A stretch of 41,358 nucleotides of DNA, from the NCBI GenBank assembly GCA_018676675.1, contig JABHEG010000297.1, positions 1 through 41,358 on the forward strand, given 5' to 3'. The notes below the pieces were generated by a model, which saw only the letters and a list, made by a program, of their open reading frames with translations, searched no databases and was not told the DNA's origin. The translations under genes were made by a program, and so were the position numbers. Origin of the DNA: Lentisphaerota bacterium (GTDB lineage Bacteria; Verrucomicrobiota; Lentisphaeria; Oligosphaerales; JABHEG01). Shown piece by piece: positions 9,040 to 17,717 of the stretch. How positions within the stretch are numbered: the stretch's first letter is position 1; every line of letters starts with the position of its first letter.

Positions 9040-11298
9040 TCACCTCACCTCAAAGAAACCCCGAATCTCCCCAACCTGAATCTCGAACACACCGGGCTCA
9101 ACAACCCACCTCATGTCACGATCAAGAACAGCCAGATCACCTCGGCCAAGGACGAACTCAACCACGGCGAACTGTCCTGGTTCAAGGTGTACTTTACCGA
9201 ACCCCCGAAGGGCTCTCACCGGCGTCGTGACACTGCTCACCAGATCGCTCACGTAAAGTTGAACGACCTCGCCACCGGCACAGTCACCCGTATTGCTGAC
9301 CCTAACCCGAATCTCAACCTCACCGTCCGGGGCGATCACCCGCGGCTCAATGCTCAGGTCTGCGTACTCAAACGTCGTGTAGCTCAAGCCGAAGCCAAAC
9401 GGGAAAAGCGGTTCAGGGGAGGCAAAGACGTAGTCCCGTCCCGGGCATTCAGGGGTCCCGGGACACTTGTAGTACCCGCCCGCCGACGGCTTGTGATTGT
9501 AGTAAGCCGGGACGTGTCCAACCGTACGCGGCACAGTCACCGGAAGCCGCCCGGAGGGGTTCACGGCCCCAAACAGGATATCCGCCAAAGCGCGTCCTCC
9601 CTGCTCACCGGGATACCACGCATCCACAATGGCGGCGGCGTGCTCGGATATCCACTCGATAGCATAGGGACGCCCATGGGTGAGGACAACAACCGTAGGC
9701 GTCCCCGTCCCGATCACGCCTTCGGCCAGTTCCTGCTGAATTCCCGGGAGCCCCAGGTCCGTGCGGTCAAACCCCTCCCCGCACGTCGGCGCCGCAGCGC
9801 TCGCCTCATCATCCCCCCAGCCAACCCCACTGGTCAGTTTGCTGCATCCCCCCAGAACGAGAATGGCAACGTCAGCGTTCCCAGCCGCCGAAACAGCCTC
9901 GGAGATCCCTTCTTCACTGCGATCGGAAACGCCACAGCCGGGAGCGAAGTGAACCGTCGTCTGCGAAGATACGGCATGCCGTATTCCCTGGAGAGCTGTC
10001 ACGGCCTCCTGTTTCTCCACAGAGTAGTCTCCCAGTTGGGCTGTGTCAGCGTTCGGGCCGATAACGGCGATGGTGGGCGTGGCGGCGCTCAGCGGGAGCA
10101 ATGCCCCGTCGTTCTTCAGGAGCACGATCGACTCACGGGCGACCTTCAGAGCCAGGGCGACATTCTCGGGGCAATTCACCACAGCCGTCCGATGGGGAGA
10201 GTCATCAAAGTCATCCTCGAACAACCCCGCAAGAAACTTGACCCGCAGGATACGCGACACAGCAGCATCGACCCTGGCCAGCGGCACGCGCTCTTCCTCG
10301 ACCAACTCCTGGAGTCGTTCTCCGTAGCAGGAAACAGTCGGAGCTTCCAGGTCAAGTCCGGCCATCACGGCCTGTCGGCCGGCCTCCTGCAGATCCCCCG
10401 CCGTCCGATGGAAAGAGTGGAGCATCTGAATCGCTCCGTAGTCTGCGAACGTATAGCCGTCAAACCCCCATTTCTCTCGGAGGATGCACTCCAGAAGCTC
10501 CTGCGAAGCGGAACACGGAACACCGTCAAGCTCACTGTAAGCCGGCATCACGGATAGGGCCCCCGCTTCCATCACAGCGGCCTTGAAGGGGGGGAGATAG
10601 ACCGAGTGAAGCTCCCGCTGGCCGGCTGCCACGGGAGCCAGGTTTATTCCGGCCTGCGGGGAACCGTGAGCCGCAAAATGCTTCGGCGTCGCTATCAGAT
10701 GGTCCGGCCCGACAACTTCCTTCCGCCCCTGAACACCGAACACATAGGCTACTCCCAGCCGTTCACACAAGTAGGGATCCTCACCATAGGTCTCTTCAAC
10801 ACGTCCCCAACGTGGGTCGCGAGCCAGGTCCAAGTCGGGAGCGAGAGCCTGATTCACGCCAACGGAGCTCGCCTCGAGAGCTGCAGCCGAAGCGACGTTC
10901 TCAACGAGTTCGGCATTCCAGGTACTCGCCAAACCAATCGCCTGTGGAAACACGGTAGCCCCCACAGACATGTGCCCATGTAAGCACTCGCCGATGACCA
11001 GAGCGGGGATACCCAGACGCGTTTCCGTGGCGAGGAAGCGTTGGATGGTGCTGATCACCCTGGCCGCCGCCTGTGGATTCGGTGCAAGTCGAGCATCCTG
11101 AACAGCCCCGATTCCCTCGGCCCCGATCTCGGTCCGCAACATGGCATCCGCCACGCATCCGTCAATCAGAAACCGGGCACTGTCAGCCATCCCCATCTGG
11201 CGCAACTTCTCACTGAGGGTCATCCGACTCAGCAGATCTCGGACGCGATCCTCGACTGGCGCGGATGCATCTCTGTAAAGCAGGTCATTTGACGACAT
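9040..11298 (-). CDS. Glycoside hydrolase family 3 beta-glycosidase
   Basis: The ATG at 11298 gives 752 residues and overlaps the end of the toroid gene by 14 bases, suggesting coupled translation. The GH3 barrel shows FPQAIGLASTWN, LAPDLDLARDPRWGRVEETYGEDPYL and TPKHFAAHG. The nucleophile is most likely Asp286 in GYTFADYGAI. The second alpha/beta domain (VLLKNDGALLPL, AVIGPNAD) and a C-terminal fibronectin-III-like domain (VSNTGDCAGGEVVQLYV) are complete. No signal peptide is visible, so cytoplasmic action on imported oligosaccharides is likely, although GH3 start sites are easily misjudged. Specificity (glucose, xylose, N-acetylglucosamine or others) cannot be read reliably. The N-acetylglucosaminidase-type KH(F/G)PGHG motif is absent, which favours the beta-glucosidase/xylosidase branch. 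Confidence 0.93.
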   Translation of the reverse strand: MSSNDLLYRDASAPVEDRVRDLLSRMTLSEKLRQMGMADSARFLIDGCVADAMLRTEIGAEGIGAVQDARLAPNPQAAARVISTIQRFLATETRLGIPALVIGECLHGHMSVGATVFPQAIGLASTWNAELVENVASAAALEASSVGVNQALAPDLDLARDPRWGRVEETYGEDPYLCERLGVAYVFGVQGRKEVVGPDHLIATPKHFAAHGSPQAGINLAPVAAGQRELHSVYLPPFKAAVMEAGALSVMPAYSELDGVPCSASQELLECILREKWGFDGYTFADYGAIQMLHSFHRTAGDLQEAGRQAVMAGLDLEAPTVSCYGERLQELVEEERVPLARVDAAVSRILRVKFLAGLFEDDFDDSPHRTAVVNCPENVALALKVARESIVLLKNDGALLPLSAATPTIAVIGPNADTAQLGDYSVEKQEAVTALQGIRHAVSSQTTVHFAPGCGVSDRSEEGISEAVSAAGNADVAILVLGGCSKLTSGVGWGDDEASAAAPTCGEGFDRTDLGLPGIQQELAEGVIGTGTPTVVVLTHGRPYAIEWISEHAAAIVDAWYPGEQGGRALADILFGAVNPSGRLPVTVPRTVGHVPAYYNHKPSAGGYYKCPGTPECPGRDYVFASPEPLFPFGFGLSYTTFEYADLSIEPRVIAPDGEVEIRVRVSNTGDCAGGEVVQLYVSDLVSSVTTPVRALRGFGKVHLEPGQFAVVEFVLGRGDLAVLDRDMRWVVEPGVFEIQVGEIRGFFEVR

Positions 11299-12625
11299 TT
11301 GTAGTCCTCGAATCGCGCGCGCCCCCCTCCCGAGGCGTGACATTGTCCTTCCCATCCACGAAAGCGTGACGGTAGCCAATAAACGCGGACAGGGCGTGCT
11401 GAACGTAATCGATCCGGATCTCCGGAACACGAGAATTGAATGCACGATTCCCGGGAGTGTCGGGTTTGGCACAGGCAGCCCGTGGGATACCGCCGCATAG
11501 CTCCCCGGACTGAACCTGCGAACGAAGCAGGAAACGCGCACCCAGATGACACGCCGCTTCGATCCCCCGCCGCAATTCCCCGTCGGCCTCACGAAGAACG
11601 CGGTGCGCCGCGATCAGTCCCTCAAGACGGATGGCTGTAGGACATGTTCGTCCATCGGCGGTGAAGCCCCCAAGATGCCTGGGGCGATCCGGAGACAACT
11701 CCTGAGTCCCAAGCATCAGCCTGCAGATCCGTTTGGCGTGCTCCAGCAGGAGGCCACGTCTCGCCGGGTCAGCCCCCGGTCGATCGAGTGAGACCAGCAG
11801 CGGCTCTGTGGCCAGCAGGGCCCAATGGTCAGGAGGAACGATCCCGGCTGTGATCCGGGCACGGGACAGGTGCTCCATGCCGCGGACAGCTGCGCCGTGC
11901 CACCGGTCACCCTCGGAGCTCCCACCGTAGGTCATCAACGCCAACATCGCCTCCCCGGGATAATAGAGTGAGGTCCAGCTGTCCGAGCGCCCGATGTCGG
12001 GATAGAACTTCGAGCAGAATCTGCCGTCCTGGTACTGCATAAAAACGATGAACTCAGCAAGGCCTTCGAGCGTTGCCCGGGGAACGGTATCAGGAGCCCG
12101 AGCTTCGACCCGCTGGAGTGCGAGAAGGGCAAGGGCCGCTCCCCCAAGCTTGGCCTGGACAGCTCCCCAAGGCTGTCGATGGCCGAGTTGCTCAGGCCGA
12201 GTCCACACGGCCAAGAGACCCGTGTGCCCCTCAACCGGCCCCACGAATTCACGGCACAGCCAACGCGTCGCCCGAACCATCGTCGTGAGCGCTGTCTCTG
12301 AACGCGTCAAATCGTGAAATTGGGTCAACGCATAGATGCTTCCGGCATGCCGAAGAAGGTTGTACTTCAGGTCGGCTTGCCTGCCGTCAAGATAGGTCCG
12401 GTAGACAAACCGTCCCGACGTCTGGCAATGCCGGATCAAATAGTCACCGGCGTCGCGAATGGCTCGGTCCAGCTCCGCCGTCGGGACAGCCCCGGCAGGA
12501 CTCGAAAAGTCTGAGACTCCCGGTCGCTCCTCGCCCGACGGGGCCTCCCCCGGCTCCGCCGCAGCACATACAACGGTGCCCAGGACAGTGGCAATCAGAA
12601 GCTTGATTTGCAGCGCCCAATTCAC
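11285..12625 (-). CDS. Secreted alpha/alpha-toroid protein, function unknown
   Basis: The GTG at 12625 overlaps the comEC stop as GTGA, so translation is probably coupled. It gives 446 residues with a signal peptide (MNWALQIKLLIATVLGTVVCAAAEPG). The body is a repeated two-helix pattern as in (alpha/alpha)6 toroids: LIRHCQTSGRFVYR, YNLLRHAGSIYALTQF, KLGGAALALLALQRV, LYYPGEAMLALMTY, EGLIAAHRVL and YVQHALSAFIGYRH. The RHAG and YPGEAMLAL elements recur in uncharacterised bacterial proteins related to squalene-cyclase/prenyltransferase or six-hairpin folds. No catalytic pair is obvious. Its position between comEC and a GH3 gene, plus secretion, fits an exported glycan-acting or glycan-binding protein; that is inference only. 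Confidence 0.75.
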   Translation of the reverse strand: MNWALQIKLLIATVLGTVVCAAAEPGEAPSGEERPGVSDFSSPAGAVPTAELDRAIRDAGDYLIRHCQTSGRFVYRTYLDGRQADLKYNLLRHAGSIYALTQFHDLTRSETALTTMVRATRWLCREFVGPVEGHTGLLAVWTRPEQLGHRQPWGAVQAKLGGAALALLALQRVEARAPDTVPRATLEGLAEFIVFMQYQDGRFCSKFYPDIGRSDSWTSLYYPGEAMLALMTYGGSSEGDRWHGAAVRGMEHLSRARITAGIVPPDHWALLATEPLLVSLDRPGADPARRGLLLEHAKRICRLMLGTQELSPDRPRHLGGFTADGRTCPTAIRLEGLIAAHRVLREADGELRRGIEAACHLGARFLLRSQVQSGELCGGIPRAACAKPDTPGNRAFNSRVPEIRIDYVQHALSAFIGYRHAFVDGKDNVTPREGGARDSRTTNVVK

Positions 12626-14985
12626 TCCACACGACTCCTCACCCTGAGCCCGCCACTACGGGAAGGCCGTTCGGCTAAACGTAACACGCCCATAGTCGGA
12701 CGCCATAGGGCTCCCAAATTGGTCGTCGTAGACGCTACTCCCCGGGACCATGTTACGACCGTCTTCCCCGTCCGTGAACGACGGCAGGACACCGTGGATT
12801 TCTGCCCCGGGAGATCCCGGCGCAGACATAGGGTCCTGTCCTTTCCACGGGAAGTGCCGCCAAGCAAAAGGTTCCCTCCCACAGAGTGGAGAGGCGCACT
12901 CGACGCGCCGTCATCCATCGTGAACGTTCTGAGTCGACCTCCGTTGGCAAGGTGCCGCACAGCGAGCGTTCGCAGCGTTCCATCCATGGCCTCTGCCGGT
13001 AGCACTAGCGTCCGGACCTGAACTCCCGCCAGCACGTGATCAACTCCTCCACACTCCCCCCATTCTCTGCCGCTGACCACCAGCTGCTCGACATGTCCAT
13101 GCCCGTTCAGCCCCAACCAGGACACGAGCGCCCGGGCGCCGTTCCGCCCGCCGGTATTCACGACCAACGGTGGGACGCTCGAGGGTGCGCTCAGAACCAA
13201 ACTGGGAGTCGCCCCGTCCCCTCCGGAGAAAAGCGTCACTTCTGCACCATCCGTGCCTCTGAAGCCCCCCGCCATCAGGGCGAACGCTCCGCACGCCGCG
13301 ATACCTGCTGCTACGCGTAAGCGCTTGACAGAAGGCCCAAACAACAGAAGCGCCAGGCTCCCATAGTAGAGCGCGACTGCCCAGAGCGCCGGCCGCCCGA
13401 CTGTCAAGCTGAGCGGCTCCTTGCTCCCAAGTTCGGCAAGCAACTCAACCGCTCGGACAATGACTTCAAGCAGGCGGCCAACCAGAACGTCTGCCGAGGC
13501 AAACGGTAGAAGCCCCAGCAACAGCTTGGGCCAAATGAAGAGAACACCGACGAACGCGATTCCCGCCACCGCCGTATTTGTCAGCACAGCTCCCGGGATA
13601 AACAGCCCGTTGTACCAGGCAACGAGACCTGTGCTGGCAAGCCACGCCACCAAACTGGCGAGGAACACTTCACCGACCCGGCGACCGGGGAACAAACCGA
13701 GAATCCCCTCCGCTCTGGCCCGGCGAGGCACCCATCCGCGGCGTTCCGCGGCCCATCCTGAAATCTTCGACAGAAGCGGCCATGCCGCGAGCAAGGCCAC
13801 GACAATCGTGAAGGAAAACTGAAACCCCATCTGAAGGAGGCTTAACGGCCGGAAAACGAGCAACAACCAGGCGGAAAGTGCAACTGCATTCATGGGAACA
13901 GGCGGTCGATGCACGGCTTTCGAGGCGGACCAAACCGAGAGCATCAGCCAGGCCCGAACGGCAGAAGGTCTGCCGCCGGTCATGAAGACATAGGCCCCAA
14001 GAAAAACAGGCACAATGGCCCAGCGGACCCGGAAAGGAACGCGCAAAAGGCGAAGTGTCCACACAATGAGGGCGCAGACCATCCCCACATGCAGCCCCGA
14101 GATGGCGAACAGATGGACGGTACCACTCCTGAGCAGACGTGCTCGCGCCTCCGCATCAACCCCTTGTCGATACCCTAACGTCAATGCGAGCAACGCCCGG
14201 GCAGGCCCTTCCGAGAGTCCCCTGCGAACTAGGGAGTGGGCCAGGAAGTCACGGGCTCTGTAGACGCCAACAACCGCTCGGCGCCACCCTCTCGCCATGT
14301 GCAGGCGGCGAACAGCGGAGGCATGAAAAATGTGGCGAATTCCCTGCGTCCAGAGGTAGGTCCTGTAATCGAAAGCCCCGGGGAAGAGGGCGGGGCGGGG
14401 CCTCAGGAACGTTCCCTCAGCCTCAACTACCGTGCCGTAGGGAGGAGGCATCCCCCCAGCCCTGATCTGTAGGAGAAGGCGCCCGGCGGAAGGAGTCCAT
14501 TCCTCCTCACTCGACCAGCGGAACGCGGACACGTCCACCGTCGCCCTCGGGGAAACGGACATCCAGGCCAGTTCCGGAGCAACATGCTCCGACCGCGTTA
14601 CACAGCCTCGGATCTGCCCCGCACACTCTTCGCGCGGCAAGGCCCTGGTGTAAGTCTGCCAGGGAGCCCAGACGTGAAGCGCAGTAACGGCGAGGCCGAG
14701 GGGAAACGAAAGGCAGAGCCAACGCTGGCCGGGCCTACAAAGCAGAGCAGTCAGGGCAACGAGCCCTCCGCAAACCGTGCCGACCAACGGAGAGGGGCAT
14801 CGCCACACAGTGATGGCCAGCACCGTGACTATACCCAGCACAAGCGAGAGAGCAGCCGGGACCGCGGGGAGGATGGCAAAAGGTGGATTCGCAGTATTCA
14901 AAGGAAGAGTCGAGACAGCCCGATGCAACCAATGGCTAGGCCCCCGCCCTCCCGCCTTCGCCTCGCTTTGCCTCCCCGAGATCAC
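12622..14985 (-). CDS. comEC: ComEC/Rec2-type DNA-uptake channel with degenerate beta-lactamase-like end
   Basis: This is a polytopic membrane protein. After the first membrane segments an OB-like periplasmic domain follows (GRLLLQIRAG, YGTVVEAEGTF). The Competence-domain hallmark LLRSGTVHLFAISGLHVGMV lies near residues 283-303, followed by several hydrophobic helices. ComEC carries single-stranded DNA across the inner membrane during transformation. The C-terminal part keeps the metallo-beta-lactamase framework, but the THPDADHIGG-type metal motif reads SGREWGECGG near residue 636, without His or Asp ligands. No ATG is available in the first part. GTG 14985 is my choice; TTG 14928 is an alternative, and TTG 15105 would overlap the upstream gene by 74 bases. 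Length (787) is normal. The downstream gene overlaps its stop. Confidence 0.88.
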   Translation of the reverse strand: MISGRQSEAKAGGRGPSHWLHRAVSTLPLNTANPPFAILPAVPAALSLVLGIVTVLAITVWRCPSPLVGTVCGGLVALTALLCRPGQRWLCLSFPLGLAVTALHVWAPWQTYTRALPREECAGQIRGCVTRSEHVAPELAWMSVSPRATVDVSAFRWSSEEEWTPSAGRLLLQIRAGGMPPPYGTVVEAEGTFLRPRPALFPGAFDYRTYLWTQGIRHIFHASAVRRLHMARGWRRAVVGVYRARDFLAHSLVRRGLSEGPARALLALTLGYRQGVDAEARARLLRSGTVHLFAISGLHVGMVCALIVWTLRLLRVPFRVRWAIVPVFLGAYVFMTGGRPSAVRAWLMLSVWSASKAVHRPPVPMNAVALSAWLLLVFRPLSLLQMGFQFSFTIVVALLAAWPLLSKISGWAAERRGWVPRRARAEGILGLFPGRRVGEVFLASLVAWLASTGLVAWYNGLFIPGAVLTNTAVAGIAFVGVLFIWPKLLLGLLPFASADVLVGRLLEVIVRAVELLAELGSKEPLSLTVGRPALWAVALYYGSLALLLFGPSVKRLRVAAGIAACGAFALMAGGFRGTDGAEVTLFSGGDGATPSLVLSAPSSVPPLVVNTGGRNGARALVSWLGLNGHGHVEQLVVSGREWGECGGVDHVLAGVQVRTLVLPAEAMDGTLRTLAVRHLANGGRLRTFTMDDGASSAPLHSVGGNLLLGGTSRGKDRTLCLRRDLPGQKSTVSCRRSRTGKTVVTWSRGVASTTTNLGALWRPTMGVLRLAERPSRSGGLRVRSRVE

Positions 14986-15031
14986 TGAAGTTGGGGGGCA
15001 GCGAGAATCTGGAACCGTCTGCTCGCGGCCA

Positions 15032-17185
15032 TCAGTTCCCACCGTCCTTCCCGACCACCTGGCAATCCCGAACCACCAGCCGGCCGCCCTGGATGCCAGC
15101 CGCAACGCCGCGGATCGAGATCGGGGTTTTCGCCTCGTAGGCGAGGCGAATCTTGTCCTTCAACTCGTCGTAGACGCCTTGCCGGATGAAACAGCGCACC
15201 CGGGATCCAAACATCAGGTATCCCCCGAGAGCATCCGGCCCTTGAGCCGTAGGAACACCGTTGATGACCAAAACATGCCCTTTGACACGGCGGTTCAGCT
15301 CCGTGGCCGATGTCTGCTTGAAGAGTGCGCGCAGTTCTCCCGCGCTGTAACGAAGCTCCTTCTTCCCTACCGGCTCCGTCCCTCCCTCATCATCCGGCTC
15401 CTGAGCCGGAGGGGGAGCCGGATCGTCATCATCAAAGGCAACAGGCCCTGCTTTCCCGGCATCGTCCTCCTCGGCTGCAGGCGCGGCCTTCTCGCGCCGG
15501 GAAGCAAGATACTCCTTCGCAGCTTCAGGGCTCAGTGTCTCCACTTCCGCGACCCGTTTGGAAAAATAGCGCTGCCAATCACTCTCGGAGGCCGAAGACG
15601 CCAGGATGACATCCCCGTGCTCATTCCGTTCCATGAGCATCCCGTACTTGACCACGCCATCTGCCAAAGTCAGCTTCGTGTCCAGCACCCAGAGCTTCAC
15701 CGCAACACGCGCCACCTCGCCGCGCACAACGCGAATGCGCCGCTGGACCGTCGAGCCGCACGGATGGTCAACACGAATCAGGTGAACACGCTCCGCCATT
15801 CCCCCAAAAAGCAGCGGCTCGGACTGCCCTGGTTTGTCTTCAGAAGGCTCACTGATTGCTTTGAAAGCCGCATCAATCGAGACCTGACAACCGGCGGGCC
15901 GAGTCACGACCTCAATGCTGCCGAAGACCGGAGAGAGCTCAGCATGCACGGTTTCTCCTCGGATACGACTCACTTTGAGAGTCTTCTCAACCGGTTCGTA
16001 ACCAGTGGCGGAGAACTTCAGGGCGTGCTCACCGTCTCCCAGCCACCCGAGCAGGAGCGGGGCGTTTCCTAAAATCTGAGTGCCATGCCACACCGTCGCT
16101 CCGGGAGGACTCGACGTCACGCGCAGCATCCCGGGTTTCAGGCGAAGCATATACGGCTTATCAGGGAGGAGGTCCGGAACATGGATCTGGCGAGTCAGGG
16201 GGTCGTAACCCTCCATGGCAAGGTCGATGCGGTGCCGCCCTTCAGCAAGGTCTCGAACGACCAAAGGCGTCACCCCACGTTCAGTGTCGTCGACCCTCAC
16301 CGTTGCCCCAATCGGGTCGCTCATCACCAGGACTACGGTCACCGCCGGCCCCCCAGCCGCCAACTCCGGGGCATTCTCAGGAGGCGGGGTGGCAGTCGGC
16401 TCAGCCGGAGTTCCCGCCTCTGTCTCAGGCAGAACATCCCCAACCTCGGGAACAGGCGTCTGAGCCGCCGTTGACGAGAAAACCGTTCCCGTCTCTGTAC
16501 TGTCCGCTGGCTCGCCGGAGTCGTCATCGTCATTGGCCATAAGCGCGGCAAGCTCGTCATCCCCGAGTCCGGACGCGCCCGAGGAAGCAGGGACGGAAGC
16601 CTCTTCATCCGGCTGCTCCACGGACTCTACCGGAGCCCCCTCTGCATCTTCGCCCTCCTCCGCCCCCGCGGGGCCCCGGAGTGAGTGAATGGCCCAACCT
16701 ATAAACGCCAAAAGGGCGAAGAGAAGAACGATCCGCCCCAACGGCAGCGGAGATGAAGGCTCAAACGGTTTGGGCAGCTCGTCGATCTCCGTCAGCTCAC
16801 AGGGAGCGGGAGCCGGAACCGGCGAATCACCATCTTCATCGCCGTCCTCGGCCAATCTGTGAGCCCCTTTGAGCAGGTCCCCGGTGTCCACAATGTCCGA
16901 GCCGTCGGTGAACAGAAGAAGCTCACGGTGGATGGCAACGCGATCGCCGGAAACCAACGTCTGGGTTGAGTCAATGCGCTGCCCGTTTATGCGGACGCCG
17001 TTTGTGCTCTCAAGGTCCTCGACCACCCACTTCCCAGCCACCTCATAGACACGGCAATGATTCCGAGAAACGCCCTCTTCATCCAGCACAAGGTCGTTTT
17101 CTTTGCCCCGTCCGATCGCGAACCCGGCGGGTATCAAATCAACGATACGTCCCTGGTATCGGCCACCTAAAAATCGTAGTTTCAT
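15032..17185 (-). CDS. FHA-domain, single-membrane-span, PEGA-repeat protein
   Basis: The ATG at 17185 gives 717 residues. Residues 1-95 are a complete FHA domain with Gly25-Arg26, Ser40 to His43 (SRNH) and Asn62-Gly63, the phosphothreonine-binding set. A single membrane helix lies near 147-170 (GRIVLLFALLAFIGWAI). An acidic Ala/Pro/Glu-rich linker follows to about 280. At least two PEGA-type repeats come next (SDPIGATVRVDDTERGVTPL, SSPPGATVWHGTQILGNAPL), then a less clear third and a charged segment. The final 140 residues (ELRYSAGELRALFKQ onward) form a domain I do not recognise. The architecture suggests a cytoplasmic phosphopeptide sensor linked to cell-envelope binding. No kinase lies nearby. 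It heads the leftward run and is divergent from the TrpR-like gene. Confidence 0.87.
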   Translation of the reverse strand: MKLRFLGGRYQGRIVDLIPAGFAIGRGKENDLVLDEEGVSRNHCRVYEVAGKWVVEDLESTNGVRINGQRIDSTQTLVSGDRVAIHRELLLFTDGSDIVDTGDLLKGAHRLAEDGDEDGDSPVPAPAPCELTEIDELPKPFEPSSPLPLGRIVLLFALLAFIGWAIHSLRGPAGAEEGEDAEGAPVESVEQPDEEASVPASSGASGLGDDELAALMANDDDDSGEPADSTETGTVFSSTAAQTPVPEVGDVLPETEAGTPAEPTATPPPENAPELAAGGPAVTVVLVMSDPIGATVRVDDTERGVTPLVVRDLAEGRHRIDLAMEGYDPLTRQIHVPDLLPDKPYMLRLKPGMLRVTSSPPGATVWHGTQILGNAPLLLGWLGDGEHALKFSATGYEPVEKTLKVSRIRGETVHAELSPVFGSIEVVTRPAGCQVSIDAAFKAISEPSEDKPGQSEPLLFGGMAERVHLIRVDHPCGSTVQRRIRVVRGEVARVAVKLWVLDTKLTLADGVVKYGMLMERNEHGDVILASSASESDWQRYFSKRVAEVETLSPEAAKEYLASRREKAAPAAEEDDAGKAGPVAFDDDDPAPPPAQEPDDEGGTEPVGKKELRYSAGELRALFKQTSATELNRRVKGHVLVINGVPTAQGPDALGGYLMFGSRVRCFIRQGVYDELKDKIRLAYEAKTPISIRGVAAGIQGGRLVVRDCQVVGKDGGN

Positions 17186-17337
17186 CGCGCCTTGGCTCCG
17201 CTTACGATGACGTCCGGCCTCTCGGCGCCAAACCGGTACAGTCGATGTTCTCAACCCGTCCACAACCTGTCCCACATTCGCTCGTTTTTCAAGTTCCGCA
17301 ACACAGACAGCGCAACCAGGCAGCGCCTCTGGAACGA

Positions 17338-17345
17338 AAGCGCTT
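17338..17345. promoter_or_regulatory. Possible LacI-type operator core AAGCGCTT
   Basis: This perfect 8-bp palindrome matches the AAnCGnTT core of LacI/PurR/CcpA-family operators. It lies in the 235-base divergent gap between the FHA and TrpR-like genes, 76 bases upstream of the latter's ATG. The flanks are not symmetric beyond the core, and an 8-mer can occur by chance. Confidence 0.2.
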
Positions 17346-17420
17346 CAGAGCTACATTGGTTTGAGGTTGTTTGCGATCGGCGACGTCCGCATCAAAACGC
17401 GGTGTGGAGGAGAAGAGAAT

Positions 17421-17717
17421 ATGTCCAGCGAACTGTGCAGAGAACTGGCTGCCCTTCTGGCTCAGGCAGAATCGGCGCGTGATATGGAGATGCTGGTCGA
17501 AGGCCTCCTGACTCCGGCCGAAGTGGAAGAGGTGATGCGACGCTGGCGTCTCCTCAAACGCCTGACCGCCGGGCAGACACAGCGGGAAATCAGTCGGGAG
17601 ATGAAGGTGAGCCTGGGGAAGATTTCGCGTGGATCGCGTATGCTCAAGTATGGATTGCCGGAATTCACCGACCTGATGCGCCGAATTGAAAGACCGTCCG
17701 AGGACTCGACAGAATGA
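17421..17717 (+). CDS. TrpR/YerC-family helix-turn-helix regulator
   Basis: The ATG at 17421 follows a strong GGAGGAGAAGAG ribosome site and gives 98 residues, close to TrpR length. The all-helical chain aligns with the Trp repressor from LTPAEVEEVMRRWRLLKRL (residues 30-48) through the reading-head helices TQREISREMKVSLGKISRGS (53-72). Counterparts of TrpR Thr44, Arg54 and Arg84, which help bind tryptophan, appear to be Thr31, Arg41 and Arg70, whereas the Ser88 position is Met74. The closest recognised type is the TrpR-like YerC/YecD group, whose effectors are largely unknown. No tryptophan gene is nearby. Its stop overlaps the next start as ATGA, so it is probably translated together with the M24 peptidase. 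Confidence 0.85.
   Translation: MSSELCRELAALLAQAESARDMEMLVEGLLTPAEVEEVMRRWRLLKRLTAGQTQREISREMKVSLGKISRGSRMLKYGLPEFTDLMRRIERPSEDSTE

Noticed and set aside
9187..10557. 456-residue plus-strand open frame antisense to the GH3 gene
   Set aside because: The GH3 motifs on the other strand are unambiguous, and the antisense product is basic and featureless.
14777..16072. 431-residue plus-strand open frame across the comEC and FHA genes
   Set aside because: It spans two real genes on the other strand and has no recognisable motif.
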